DNA of 64,000 nucleotides from Ziziphus jujuba (Eukaryota > Streptophyta > Magnoliopsida > Rosales > Rhamnaceae). Below are positions 46,632 through 59,427 of this stretch, piece by piece. A program made the translations under genes and the position numbers. Under the pieces are notes generated by a model that was not told the DNA's origin, made no database searches, and was given only the letters and a program-made list of their open reading frames with translations. The stretch is taken from NCBI RefSeq assembly GCF_031755915.1, contig NC_083382.1, forward strand, positions 16,398,501-16,462,500, read 5' to 3'. Position 1 is the stretch's first letter. Every line of letters begins with the position of its first letter.

Positions 46632-48157
46632 GTTTTAACAATTAAAAGACTATAATTTTATTTTATAGTATTACTGAATTATAAAATAATGATTTTTATC
46701 TTTAATGGTTTTCAACTGTAAAAATTAATTTAAAAATTAACAAATAAGTTTATTTGATAAATATAGAAAATTAAACAAAAGTTAATAATAATTTTTTTAA
46801 AAATATGGAATCTAAATATAATTATAATAAATTAAAAGGGTCTAACTGTAATTTTAATCTATAAAATAAATAACACTTTGGTTTTTATCCAACCTATTAG
46901 CTATTAAAGATGCCAAGCTATTTTACAATGAGTTGCGCTTTCCCATTTTAAAACCGATTTATTCTATAGCGTTTTGGTGATAGATTTATTATATAGCATT
47001 AATATCAAACAAATAAGATAAATAATTAGTTCAATTATATAAATACGATGAACATGCATGATATTGATATGAAAACAAAGACAGTGATATTTTTATCTTT
47101 TTATTTTTTTAAAAAAAAAAGTTTGGATAAGAAACATCCAAGTAGTTTCTATTTTCTAGAAATAACAAGGAGACCTTTACAATTTTGCAAACAATATATG
47201 GAAAATTTAGTTTAAGGCTTCATTTGAAAAGAGAGAGATAATTCGACCCCAGATTTCTTGGGGCTCATGAGTAGTAGAAAGACCCCAAAAACCACCAATG
47301 GCTTTGAAACTTGAAAGTTTTAGAATCAGTGTGAAAACTACTACGTTTTCTTATAAACCCAATTGTGGGTATGAAATTCTTGACTTTTTGACCAAACAAA
47401 GAGGTTTAGGACCGCTATTGCAAATAATTTGTTACCACATGATTTTCATAAGCTCAGTGGTCACTACCAGACCAAAACTGAATTCTCAGTTAAGTTTTCG
47501 TCAAAAATTAACTACTAAGAAGATGAAAATTTTATATTGGTAAGCTTGGGCCACATGTAAAAAAAAATTATTTAAAATACACTTTGATATTATAGGTGTA
47601 ATCAGATTTGGGTAAATCCTTTTCTCTTAAATTTAAAATATTAAAATTTTGGAAAAAAAATATAAAAAAAAAATCTGAGGGGTGTAGATGATAATTTTCT
47701 AGAAGGGAACACAATTGCAATTTGTTGGATATTATAAGAGCATAAATTTATTTCAGATAACACAAATTTGTTTTTGAAAATGAAATTAAAAAAAAAAAAA
47801 AAAAAAAAAACATTTCACCTACTGCTACATACGGGGTTTAACTCTTTTTTTCTAGGTGAGGCAATTTCGGTAACAATGTGGTGACATATTGATCCAAATT
47901 AACCTGTTTAATTCAATGTATCAATTAATGTGTCAATCCAACCCGATACGATTATAATCAGTTTAAATTATAACTTTAATATATAAAAATTTATCATTAA
48001 TAAAACTTTAACTAATATTTTTTTATTATTAAATTACAAACTTATTTAAAGTTGTATTATTAATTTTTTAATTAATTAAAAAATAAAAAGTATTAAAATA
48101 ATATTTATTTATTTAAATATAATATGTTTAATATATGTATTGATTTATATACATAAA

Positions 48158-48188
<31 letters not shown>

Positions 48189-49699
48189 TACTATGTCTAT
48201 GAGTATTAGAAATGTGAAAAATTAAAAACATGATTATTAATAAAGTTTTTTTAAAGTATTTTTAGGAAAGTAGTATTAGGTTTATTATGTATATATATAT
48301 TTAACTATTATATGAGATTATTATATTATCATATCATATGTTATATTAGTGTAAAATTGTAATTAGAATTTATACAGTTTTACATATATATTTTAATTTA
48401 GAATTAATTAATGCCTAAATTATTTTTATTTTATATGAAATAATTAATTTAAATAAGATAATTTATTTAACAGGATAAATTTCATATAAATAAGTTGATT
48501 TTATGTAAATGGATCAATTTTATGTAAACGAGTCAATTTTTTATAAACGAATCAACTTTGTATAAACAAATTGTATTGGCTCAAATTAATTCATTTAATG
48601 AATATATTATACAAGTTGTATAAGATTATCTGATATGTTTGAATTGAAAATTTTTAATATAATTCACAAACGTATCGAATTTAAATTAAATAATTTTGAT
48701 ATGATTAATAAATAAATTAATAGGAATACAATAATACAATGTGTCAACATCAACACCAATTGCAATCCTTATATTTTTCAAAGAGCCACGTCATTTGTAT
48801 ATATATTTTTTATGTAATTACCCCTAGCATCGCAACATGTTTCGATTTTTACCCAAAAAAACAAAAAAAAAAAAAATTGGCAACATGTTTCGATGCACAG
48901 AATCTCATAAAATATATTAAAAAATCCGGTTCCTACATTGGATTATGGCTTCTTCTTCTTCCTTTATTTTTTTTTTTTGGTTAATATTTATATTTTTTTG
49001 CTGAGAGAGTTGACCAAGTGAAAGATGTTAATTGGGTTGTATTTTATGATTATTTCCAATGTCTGACTACGAAAATCCCTTATTTTTTTTCCCCTTTTGT
49101 ACTGGTGCATAGTTTCTATTCTTATAAGAGTGGTTGTCATTTTTATGCAATTAATATTGATCTATATATACGGATTACTTTTCATCAAATACTTTACAAT
49201 TAAGTCAATAATTGGAATTTACCAAAATAAAAGTCAAATAAATAAAAACTTATATAACAGTTATTACTGTTTCATCGCTGTCATGTTTTTTCTTTTCAGT
49301 TTTTAAAATATTATTTTAAAATTAAAAAATAGAAAATTATTTTTATTTATTTTATAAAAACGAACGGTGTTTGGTTGGTGTTTGAAAACAGTTTTTAAAT
49401 TAAAAAAAATAGAAAATAAAAAAAACATCATTTTAGTGTTTTCTATTTTTTTTTTAATTTGTTTTCTAAAATTTTTTTTGAAAATTGATAATCAAATGGA
49501 TTTATTTTTGTTTTGGAAACAAATTTCTATTTCATAGAATAGAAAACTATTTTAAAACCAATTGGCCAAACAGGAACATCCATTTTATTTTATTTTTTAT
49601 AAGATGGAATTTTTAAAATACACAAGTAAACTCTAGAAGTAGGTTGACTTTGCCATCTGAATTGTGCTTGAATTGATTAGTTCATGTAATTATATATTA
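46632..49699. other. AT-rich intergenic region, no gene recognised
   Basis: Contains homopolymer A (about 47787-47810) and an AT microsatellite (about 48162-48188). The frame at 47298-47543 (81 codons) has no recognised features and is not called. A stretch at about 49365-49575 with GAAAACAGTTTTTAAA-like and inverted blocks may be another degenerate MITE, but clean ends were not found. Confidence 0.35.
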
Positions 49700-49905
49700 G
49701 TTTGAGAAATAAATGAAGGCAAAATAAACTGATAAAGAGAAAATAGAGAATAATCTATCAATTGTCCATTTTATCTTACAACTTTTATCAATTTGAAAAG
49801 AAAAAAAAAAGTTTGAGAAATAAATGAAGGCAAATAAACCGATAAAGATAAAATAGCCAATAATTAATTAACTGTCCATGTTCTCAAACAACTTTTATCA
49901 ATTTG
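49700..49905. repeat. Tandem duplication, period 111 bp
   Basis: GTTTGAGAAATAAATGAAGG occurs at 49700 and again at 49811, followed in both by AACTGATAAAGA- or AACCGATAAAGA-like text, then TGTCCAT and ACAACTTTTATCAATTTGAA. The copies differ by several substitutions and small gaps. Both end in A-runs. Confidence 0.8.
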
Positions 49906-50500
49906 AAACCAAAAAAAAAAAAAAAAATTCGTTCAGACATTTATTGTTTAGATATACTATATTATTCATATATTAATTGGTTGATTTTGTTAAACTCAAA
50001 AAAACAAAATCTAATAAGGCATCGAAATTTGATCCATGCAAAAAAATGACAAAGGCCTAACAATAGAAAGTTATTTCTTGCCATATATATATATATTTAC
50101 TTCTAATATCAAACAAAAAAAAAAAAAAACATATGATACATATTGTTTTCCCTTCATTATCATATACCAAAGTATATTTGTATATGACAATATATTTTGT
50201 TAATCTTTCCTACCAAACATAAACTAAAAGACAATCATGCATGATGGTGATGATTAAGATGTTGATAATAATTATTCATGATATTATAATATTAACTTAT
50301 AATAAAAAAATATCGGTTACCCTTTTGGCTTCATAGGAGTATGACATTTCATAGCCAAAGAGGGTCATATACATGAAATTTATATTATGTTATTTCTCAA
50401 AGGACAAATTCACAATTGTTTGTTTCTTTTCACCCTTAATGAAGACAGGTACTCTAAAATATTTGAATTGTTGGCCATTTGATTATTTATTATATATGAT
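49906..50500. other. No gene recognised
   Basis: AT-rich sequence with A-runs and an AT microsatellite (about 50082-50095). The 60-codon frame at 50373-50555 is not convincing. Confidence 0.4.
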
Positions 50501-51384
50501 TGGAAACAGTATTGACTTATATATTTTATCTATAATAAGGTATATTATAAGATGAAGTACTTCATTTAATATTAAAAAATATAGATTAATTGTAATGGTC
50601 AATCTGTATGCCGTGTCAAATCTTAGCATCACAATTATGTGGCATGCCAGCAGTTTCTTCACATAACTGCAGATTCTCTCCGGTTTGTGATGTTTGCAAT
50701 CATTTAATAGGTATTTGTCGTTAAATTACTCTCCATTTAGTCATTGACGTCTAAAAATTTATGTTTTTGGTAGCAAAACTTCTAAATTGTAAACGATTGA
50801 TTATTGATGTGAAAATATCTAAGGTCCATTTAATGTGTTAATAAATAACAAGTAAAACTTCAGGATTTCAATATTGGAAACAATATTGCATTATATATGT
50901 TATTCATAATAAGATATATTATAAGATGAAGTACTTCATTTAATACTAAAAAAATAGAGATTAATTGTAATGGTTAAACTGTATGCTGCGTCAAATCTTA
51001 GCATCACAATCGCCGTAATGTGGCATGCGCAGCAGTTTCTTCGCATAACTGCAGTCATTTAACAGGTATTTGTTGTTAAATTATTCTCCGTTTAGTCATT
51101 GACTTCTAAAATTTTTTGTTTTCGATAGCAAATGACTTCTAAATTTTTTTAAAAAAAAATTTAATTATTGATTTGAAAATATCTAAGGTCCATTTAATGT
51201 GTTAATAAATAATACCTAAGCATTTCGCCAAATGTATATATATATATATATATATAAAGTTAGGTTCATTCAACGTTTATAATCATTTAATACATACTTA
51301 TGATATGGACTTGAGTGCAACAGTTTCTTCACATAACCACATATTCACTTCTGTTTTGGGATGTTTGCAATCATTTAATATTTA
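50501..51384. repeat. Imperfect tandem repeat, period ~374 bp, 2+ copies
   Basis: Unit 1 starts at 50501 (TGGAAACAGTATTG) and unit 2 at 50875 (TGGAAACAATATTG). Shared blocks include AAGATGAAGTACTTCATTTA, CAAATCTTAGCATCACAAT, GGCATGC, GCAGTTTCTTC and AAGGTCCATTTAATGTGTTA. A partial third copy of the middle block (GTTTCTTCACATAAC, then TGTTTGCAATCATTTAAT) is at about 51318-51384. No gene was recognised in the unit. Confidence 0.8.
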
Positions 51385-51695
51385 TATGGTTTTGAAGTTA
51401 GATATTTATTTATTAAAATTTAAATCATATTAAAAGTTAAAAGTTAAAATTTAAAAAATTATTAAATATAAATATAGTGATATATTAAAATTCTATTTTC
51501 AAAATTTTTTGACAGAATATTATGATTAATAAATATAATTTAAATATCAATCTTTTATATGATTCAAATATATATATATTTTTTTAAAAAGTTCTTGTTG
51601 TATTAATTCTGGTATTAAAAGTTTGATTTGAGTGTGTATATATATATATATATACATACATCACTTTATTCTTCCATTTACCATTTCATATTATG

Positions 51696-53263
51696 CCACA
51701 GGACCGTTCTCGAACCCTCTTAGGATCTTTCAGGTGGTCCCTCCTGGTAAATTCTCATTAGACAATCTCTAGAGGATATCCAATAGAACTCCACTTAAAA
51801 TGTTTACAAGCGAATGCAAAGCAGTATCAATAACATATCTATATAACGATAAAACCACAACAGGATACAGATCCACAACTAGTCTATAACTACAGCCCGT
51901 CATACTATAGGCTATAACTACATATATAAATAAAATGGTCAATACTGTGCCAAAAATCTAGATCAGAACATTCGAAGAGTATTAGTAAAATTTATAAGAA
52001 CAACTGATATAAATAAGTTTAGAAAGATAAAGATAAATAGAGAAAAGCAAGTACTGCTGCTGCAGTGGGAAGCACGAAATAACAAGCAGTATGAGAGATA
52101 GACTACCAGTGAACTGCCTGGACTTAGGGGAACGAATTTAGAAAACAAATAAAATATGAGATAAAAATATTTCAGTGAGTGGCATAGTATAATAGGAAAA
52201 TAATACTTACTTTTGTAAAACTTTCTCTCAAGACTTCTCGTTCTACTCTTTTAAAAGATTCTCCGTTTAGAAATTATTTCACAACACCCGAAGTTGTGCC
52301 TCAAATCAAAATCATAAGACCGATACTCAAATAATATGAAATTAATGATCATTAAAATATTATAAACTAGATTAATCACGATATAAATATTGAGCATAAA
52401 ATATTATAACCGTAATAATACAAAAAAATTATGAAGGTGAAGAAGTAAAACCATAAATATTAGAAATCAATAATATACTCATAAATACAAATAATGTACC
52501 ATACGATATACCAAACGATGTCAAGCGGTGCACGGCATCCCTGAACATCATTGGACAGTGAAAGAAATGAAAATCGTAAACCGTAGGATAAACTCACCTT
52601 ACGACTCTTAATGTACAAAATGTATCGTAGCAATAATAAATCGTCGGGATGAACCCAACCTCACAACCCTTAATGTATGAAAGGTATCGTGACAATAATA
52701 AACTACTGGGATGTACTTAATCCCACGACCCTTAGCATACTATAGGCATCGTGGTAAACCCACGCGCTATAATATAATAGTGATCTAAAACACTGGTACT
52801 ATATAGTACATCAATTAAAAATAAACAATACAGTATCTATAAAACAATATTGTAATATGATAAATTTTCCAAGTTATATTGTATCATAAATCATAATTTA
52901 ATATTCAATTCCAATTGCTTATTTAAATATTCAAAAAATTTCAAATCCTCATTTCATGTTAAAACCAGAAATATCACAGTGAAATATATATCACCAGAAA
53001 TCAATTTTGAGCATATAAAATTATAAAATACCTGAACATGCTTAAAAGCATATAATTTTCAATTCGCTTTCTTAAAATAAATTATTTTCCAAAATTGTTT
53101 AAAACCTCAATTCAAATACCAATATAATTAAATATCACAAGTCCATTATGAACTTATTAGAATTGGAAACCATTTATAATATTGTTAAAAGTCACATAAA
53201 ATGGTAACATATATATGTATAAGCAGATATTCATATATGCATAAAATAAACATTTAAATCAAA

Positions 53264-53302
<39 letters not shown>

Positions 53303-54539
53303 AAATACTCAAACCATATATATATATATATATATATATTATACTACATGTTCAAAACATTTTAAAAATATAACCACTCACAATACTATAGATGCTCACT
53401 CTTGCTCTCCTATAAGATCGCCTCCATGCTCAACATGAGTGCCTATAATATAATAAAAATATTTCTTAGGCTCCAGTAACTAAACCAAAGGCATTAGTAT
53501 ATACAAATGTCTTGAAATGATTTGTTTAACTACAAAATTACATAAATTGGACATCGACCTATTCAATTATACTGTGTACCTTTGGGAGCCGATATCCAAA
53601 ATTGGGGCTTTTTACCTGAATGCCAATATTTCGAAATTGAACCTTCCAATGGGTCCTATTAATATCCAATTATACTAATCTAACTTCAATTTTAACAAAT
53701 TTGACTAATTTTGCCCAAATACAGTCATAATTTATTCGGTATTTAACTAATTGATCCAAAAATAGAAAAATTATCAAACGCTATCCAAAATTCACAAAAT
53801 TTATATCAATGGAAAGGCCAAGAGATAAGAAATATAATGGTGTTCTCACCTCGATCAAAAGTATCACCAGTGGCTGAAAAACTTGGCCAAAATTCCCATT
53901 GATGTATCTTTTAAACGGTGAGGAATTTTAGCAAAAAGAGCATGGGAATGAGTTCACAGGTCCAAAAATGTTTTTTTTTTGAAGGGGGGGGGGGGTTAGA
54001 TGAGTTGGCCTGAAACAGTAGAAAAATGCAAAATGGCTGCTGCCAGCTTTAACTGGCCGATCCAGGCTCATAGAGCAGTAGTTTGGCCAGAAATTTGGCC
54101 GGTGTAGTCTTCAAGAGGTGGGTAATATGGGTGGCTGGTGCGTGCATGAGGATGGTTAAATAGGTTTGGGGTGATCCGATTCGGACCCCTGGATCAAGAA
54201 AGAAGTTTTTCAGGTTTAGGAGACAAAATTGATATTTTGGGACATATTCCTTGTTGGGCACACTTTCCAACATTTATATAGAACCTTAAATCACTAACAG
54301 ATAAAAATCTGGACTGGTTTGGATACTAATATAAAACTGAATTTCTCAGAACTATAACTTTTTATCCGTAATTCAGAATTTGACGTGCCACCAATTTATG
54401 AACTCATATCGATAAGCTCTATACAATGGTACATCAGTTAAACCAAAATCTTAACCATAGGAAAAGTCAACTTGGGACCCACATATAGTCCATTTAGTCA
54501 AATCTATTCAATAGGAGTATTTTGGTACAGGTTGTTACA
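51696..54539 (-). repeat. 3' LTR, family A
   Basis: On the minus strand it starts TGTAACAACCTGTACC (54539) and ends GGTCCTGTGG (about 51696), where other copies have CCTGTCA. It carries the tandem ~60-bp units near 52590-52760 and long AT microsatellites at about 53267-53339. It aligns with 58194-61544 and with 1-1203. Confidence 0.88.
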
Positions 54540-57500
54540 ACTTATCCCCTTAAAGAAATTTCATCTATGAAACTCATACCTTAGTTTTGGAAAAGGTGAG
54601 GATACTGAGTCTGCATTTGATCCTCTCATTCCTAAATCACCTCCTCGACTAGATGATCTCTCCAAAGAACCTTCACTAAGGGTATCGTTTTGTTACAAAG
54701 CTTTTTCGCTTCCTTACTTAGAATCTGCACTAGCTACTCTCATAAGCTAAGTCATCCCTTAACTCAATCTTTAGTGTTTCCAACACAAGTGATGGGTTTG
54801 AGATATACCCATGGAGCATAGAGATGTGGAATAGCTTATGGACCCCAAAAAGCGCATTTGGCAAGTCTAACTTGTAAGCCACTAGACCTATCCTCTCAAC
54901 TATTTCATACGGTACTCAAATTCAACTTGACGCCTAGTTCCTTCCTTAATCTTTGCCAAAATCTTGAAGTGAGCCGTGGATCTCTATCAAATATAATCGA
55001 TACCGGCACCCCATGCGAACTCACTATAAGATTCATAAAAAGTTCCGCTAACTTTTAAAGAGAAAACCTCTCAAGAATAGATAGGAAATGTGTGGACTTG
55101 GTGAGTCGATCCATTGCCACCTAAATACCATCATGTTTTTGAATTGTGGGAGGAAGTCTGAATATAAAATCCATTGTAATGTACTCCCATTTCTATTCAG
55201 GATGGGTAAAGATTGTAGAAGTCCAAAAGGCTTTGTCTCTTTGTCTTCACTTGCTAGCAAAATGAAACATTTGGATACATATCCAACAACTTCTATTTTC
55301 ATCCTTACCAATCATTAATACTCTTTCAAGGCACAATACATCTTGGTACTACCAAGATGCATAGCATAGGCAAAACTATGGGTTTCTTTCAGTATTTACC
55401 TTTTTAACTTTTCATTGGTTGGAACACAGAGCCTAGAACCAATCACCAAGCTCCATCACCTTTAATAGCAAAATCTGGTTGCTCCCCTTCTTCAACTTTC
55501 CTTCTCATACTCATCAAGTAAAGGTCTTCAAATTGAGCCTCGAGAACACGACCTACAAGTATCGATTGTAGTCAGAAGCTAGCAAAAAGTGCTCCTGAAG
55601 TATGCATCCACAAATTAACACTCGACTGTTGCAACTCAACCATCAAAGGAGGCTATACTGCCTGCATGTAAGCCAATGAGCCTGTAAACTTCCTACCTAA
55701 TGCATTAACCACCACATTTGCCTTGCTATAATGATGGTCAATAGTGCAATCATAATCCTTAAGCTATTCTATCCATCTCCTTTATCTTAAGTTCAACTCC
55801 TTCTAAGTAAATAAATACTTAAAGCTCTTATAATCGGTAAAGATTTGACAAGTAGTTCCATACAAGTAGTGCCTCCAATTCTTCAATACAAAGATCACTA
55901 CGGCAAGTTCTAAATTATGAGAAGGATAATTCAGCTCGTGCTTCTCCAACTGCCTCGAGGCATAAGTAACAACTCATAGTTTTCTAAAAGAAAATCCATC
56001 CATCAAATCAAAAAGAAATTTTAGAATTTAAATCTAATTTCCTCAAACCAAATACCAGTATTACAAAGTTAAAACTGAGATTGTTCTTTTTACCTCCGAT
56101 TACACTCCTACTACTTGCAATTATAAGATCCATGCTCCTCATTAATTATTCAATTTTCTTAACCTTGACAAACATCTTTCTTTTCACCAAATTCATCATA
56201 GTCATGAAACAAAAATTTTCATACTTGTTCTAATGAAGGGCTTTAGATTGCTTATAGAGCCTAATATAATCCTCGAGATTGTTAGCACTAAAGAGTAAGA
56301 ATCCAAAAGATCATGCTTGAATTTTCTTAGCATCCTAAATATCATTATTGAGAATTCCTAAATTCTTCTAATTCCAAACAGACTTCAAGAATTCATACCT
56401 CACGCAATAAAGAAATTTAATTTTAATTTTAATATCACAACCAAATACTAAGAACTATTTGTTAGATCCTTAAACCATAAGAAAACATTCATCATTTTCT
56501 TATGTTCTAGCTACGCCCCCAAAAATCATATTCCTTAAAAGGTCAAGTTATCATCAAGAATATCAACCACCTTAGATTCATAAGATATCGACAACATAAA
56601 ACTTTCAATCTCCAAGGAAACAAAATATCAAAACCAAGATCTAAAATCATCACCCAAAAGTAAATGCCACAAACTAACTTACAAAGTTTACAACCTAGTT
56701 CTCAGCAAGTTATCCCATTAAAGATCACCAAACTTGGTCTATACCAATTTCTAATATTAAGATCTTAATTTCTATGAAACGAAAATAACTACCCTCGAAC
56801 ATCTGACTAGGTTAAATGAACCCTCTTGTAGATGTGGAAATTTCCAAGTGATATCCCAAAGGATCTAAAGTTATCCCAACTTGTTCAACATATTTACGTA
56901 AAACAAAAACAAATGTGGTCCTTGAGCCAATACAATATGTCCATTACCATCAAGCATAGATGATATATCTGTCACAACATCGGGGTGGCTTGTGCCTCCT
57001 AATTGATCATAGCATACACCTTGCTTTTGGTAAGTGGTCATCCTCTCTGACCTCCACCTTTGGTTGTGGATGCAGAGGGTAGTCCAATGTTGGTAGAACC
57101 TCCTAAAGGCTAGCCTGTCTATCTATCCTGTATTTTGTACGTACCAGTTTGCTAAATTATGCACCTGATCTTAAGGTCCTAGCCTAACCATGTCTTCAAT
57201 AGGGACAATCCTTTTAAAAAAGTTTTGAATGCTTGTAATGAAAGCATGATCCATCCCACTAACACTGTCCATTATGAAAGTTACCACATAAGTTACCTCG
57301 GATTGCAGATCTCTGAAAATGCTCACTACTGTTGTTCATTGTCCACTATCCTGAACCCTGAGTCGGTTATTTCTCTAGGACCTACTGTCCCTGGGGCTAT
57401 GTCTGCCTCTTTTAAATCTTCCATAATCCAATGACCCTCAGCTAAACTTGCTCCTTTTAGATGATCGTTGGTTGCGGGTCTCCAAAGATATGTTATCTAC

Positions 57501-58193
57501 CTCTAGGGCAGCACCTCTCATAGACTAATTCATAGGGTGAATGGCACCTGAGATGGTCAGGCTCGCTTAAACCATCAAGAAACCTCTTCTTTTTACTAAT
57601 CTCATCAGCAACCAAGTTGAGGTAGAACTCTGTTAGCTCCCTAAATCTCCACTCGTACTCATAAACTGTCATGCTATCCTGAGTGAGTGTCTCAACTCTA
57701 ACCTCTTAATCTTAATAAAGGTTGAAGGACAAAACTTGATGTGAAATGCAGTCTTGAACTATGTCAAAGTGTGATGTCTCGTAGTTCTTTCATACCTCCT
57801 CCATTTCCTTGCATTTCTTTATAGCATAAAGCTAGCTAATGTGATCTTGTCCTCATCTGGATACTGCATAGGATTTGTGGAGCCATCACAACCCACTGCT
57901 CTAAGTCTACAAGCTTAATTAACAGAATACTTAGTAAACCCACTTTTCTCTAGTGATGAAGTTAGGTGCTTAACAAGATGCTCCTCATAAATTGACACAT
58001 CTGTACTTCTAGTTGTAACATGTTGGTAACCACATCTACCTCTTCGTGACATTAAGAAAAAGTTCTATATGAAAGAATCAGTCAAAATATAATTAACGCC
58101 AACAAAATGGTAGGTATGGAAGGCAAAACACAGGATGAGTTATACAACAATGCATAACCCTGAGGAATTTAGAACTAGGCTTTGAAACCAAGC
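54540..58193 (-). pseudogene. Gypsy gag-pol remnant, chromovirus-like, without reverse transcriptase
   Basis: From right to left on the minus strand: gag at about 57540-57700 (WRFRELTEFYLNLVADEIS, KKKRFLDGL); RNase H at about 55655-55975 ([48 protein letters not shown]); integrase at about 55060-55290 (FGLLQSLPI.. then LQWILYSDFLPQ); and the end of pol at about 54545-54700 (IPLVKVLWRDHLVEE and YPHLFQN), which fits the chromodomain-type tail of plant chromoviruses. Stops and shifts are frequent. The stretch 55990-56900, where reverse transcriptase should be, shows no match to it. Protease was not identified. Confidence 0.8.
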
Positions 58194-59390
58194 TGACAAG
58201 ATCCGCCTCGAGAACCCTCCCAAGATCTGTCGAGTAGTCCCGCCTGATGAAGTTCCATTGGACAATCTCTAGAGGATATCCAATGGACCCTACTTAAAAT
58301 GTTAACAAACGAACGCAAGCAATATCAGTAACATCTCAATATAACGATAAAACCACAACAATATACAGATCCACAATTAGTCCATAACAACAGTCCATCA
58401 TACTATAAGCCATAACTACACATATAAATAAAATGGTCAATACTATGCCAAAATCTAGATCAGAACATTCTAAGAATATTAGTAAAATTTATAAAAACAA
58501 CTGATACAAATAAGTCTAGAAAGATAAAAATAAATACAGAAAGAAAAGTACTGCTGCTGCGTGGAAAGTACAAAATAACAAGCGGTGTGCGAGGTAGATT
58601 ACTAGTTAACTGCCTGGACCTAGGAGAACAAATTTAAAAAACAAATAAAACGTGAGATAAGGATATCTCAGTGAGTGACATAGTATAATAGGAAAATAAT
58701 ACTTATTTTTGTAAAACTTTCTCTTAATACCTCTCATTCCATTCTTTTGAAAGATTCTCCATTCAAAAATTATTTCACTAAACCCAAAGTTGTGCCTCAA
58801 ATCAAAATCATAAGATCAATGCTCAAATAATATGAAATCAATGATCATTAAAATATGGGATATTGGCAGCTATGCATCATAAACTTTATCGGGGTTGACA
58901 CAGTACACCCTAAACTTTTTTTCCTGGTATTATGCACTTGAAACTTCCTTTTCGCTAGCACCGTTGGTTCTTCTGTTAAAACTGCTTAATGGAATTATCA
59001 AGTGCTGTGCACATGTCAATCAAGCAATGATAGATAAGGTAATTTCACATATTCTTTGTCGTCTTCTTCTTTTTCTTTTTCTTCTTTTTCAAAAACCTTA
59101 TTTCCCATCGCATATAAACTTCGAATCTAAACTCCAGATCTCTTTGCATTTTATAGGAATCAATTCAACTCCCAAATGAGTGACTTGCAGACACCACCTA
59201 AGGCAAATTTTACTTACACAAATACAAAAGCAAAAAGAGAAAAACACCACCTTCCCAATCTTTTTTGTCACCTTCTCTTTCCTTTCCTTCGTGCTACCAA
59301 AACGCCTGTATCAAGGCAATTTGTTCTTTTATTTTTTGGTAGTATTCTTTGCCTCCCTAAGTGAGAAACTCTTGTGGGTGTGAGAAACAT

Positions 59391-59427
<37 letters not shown>

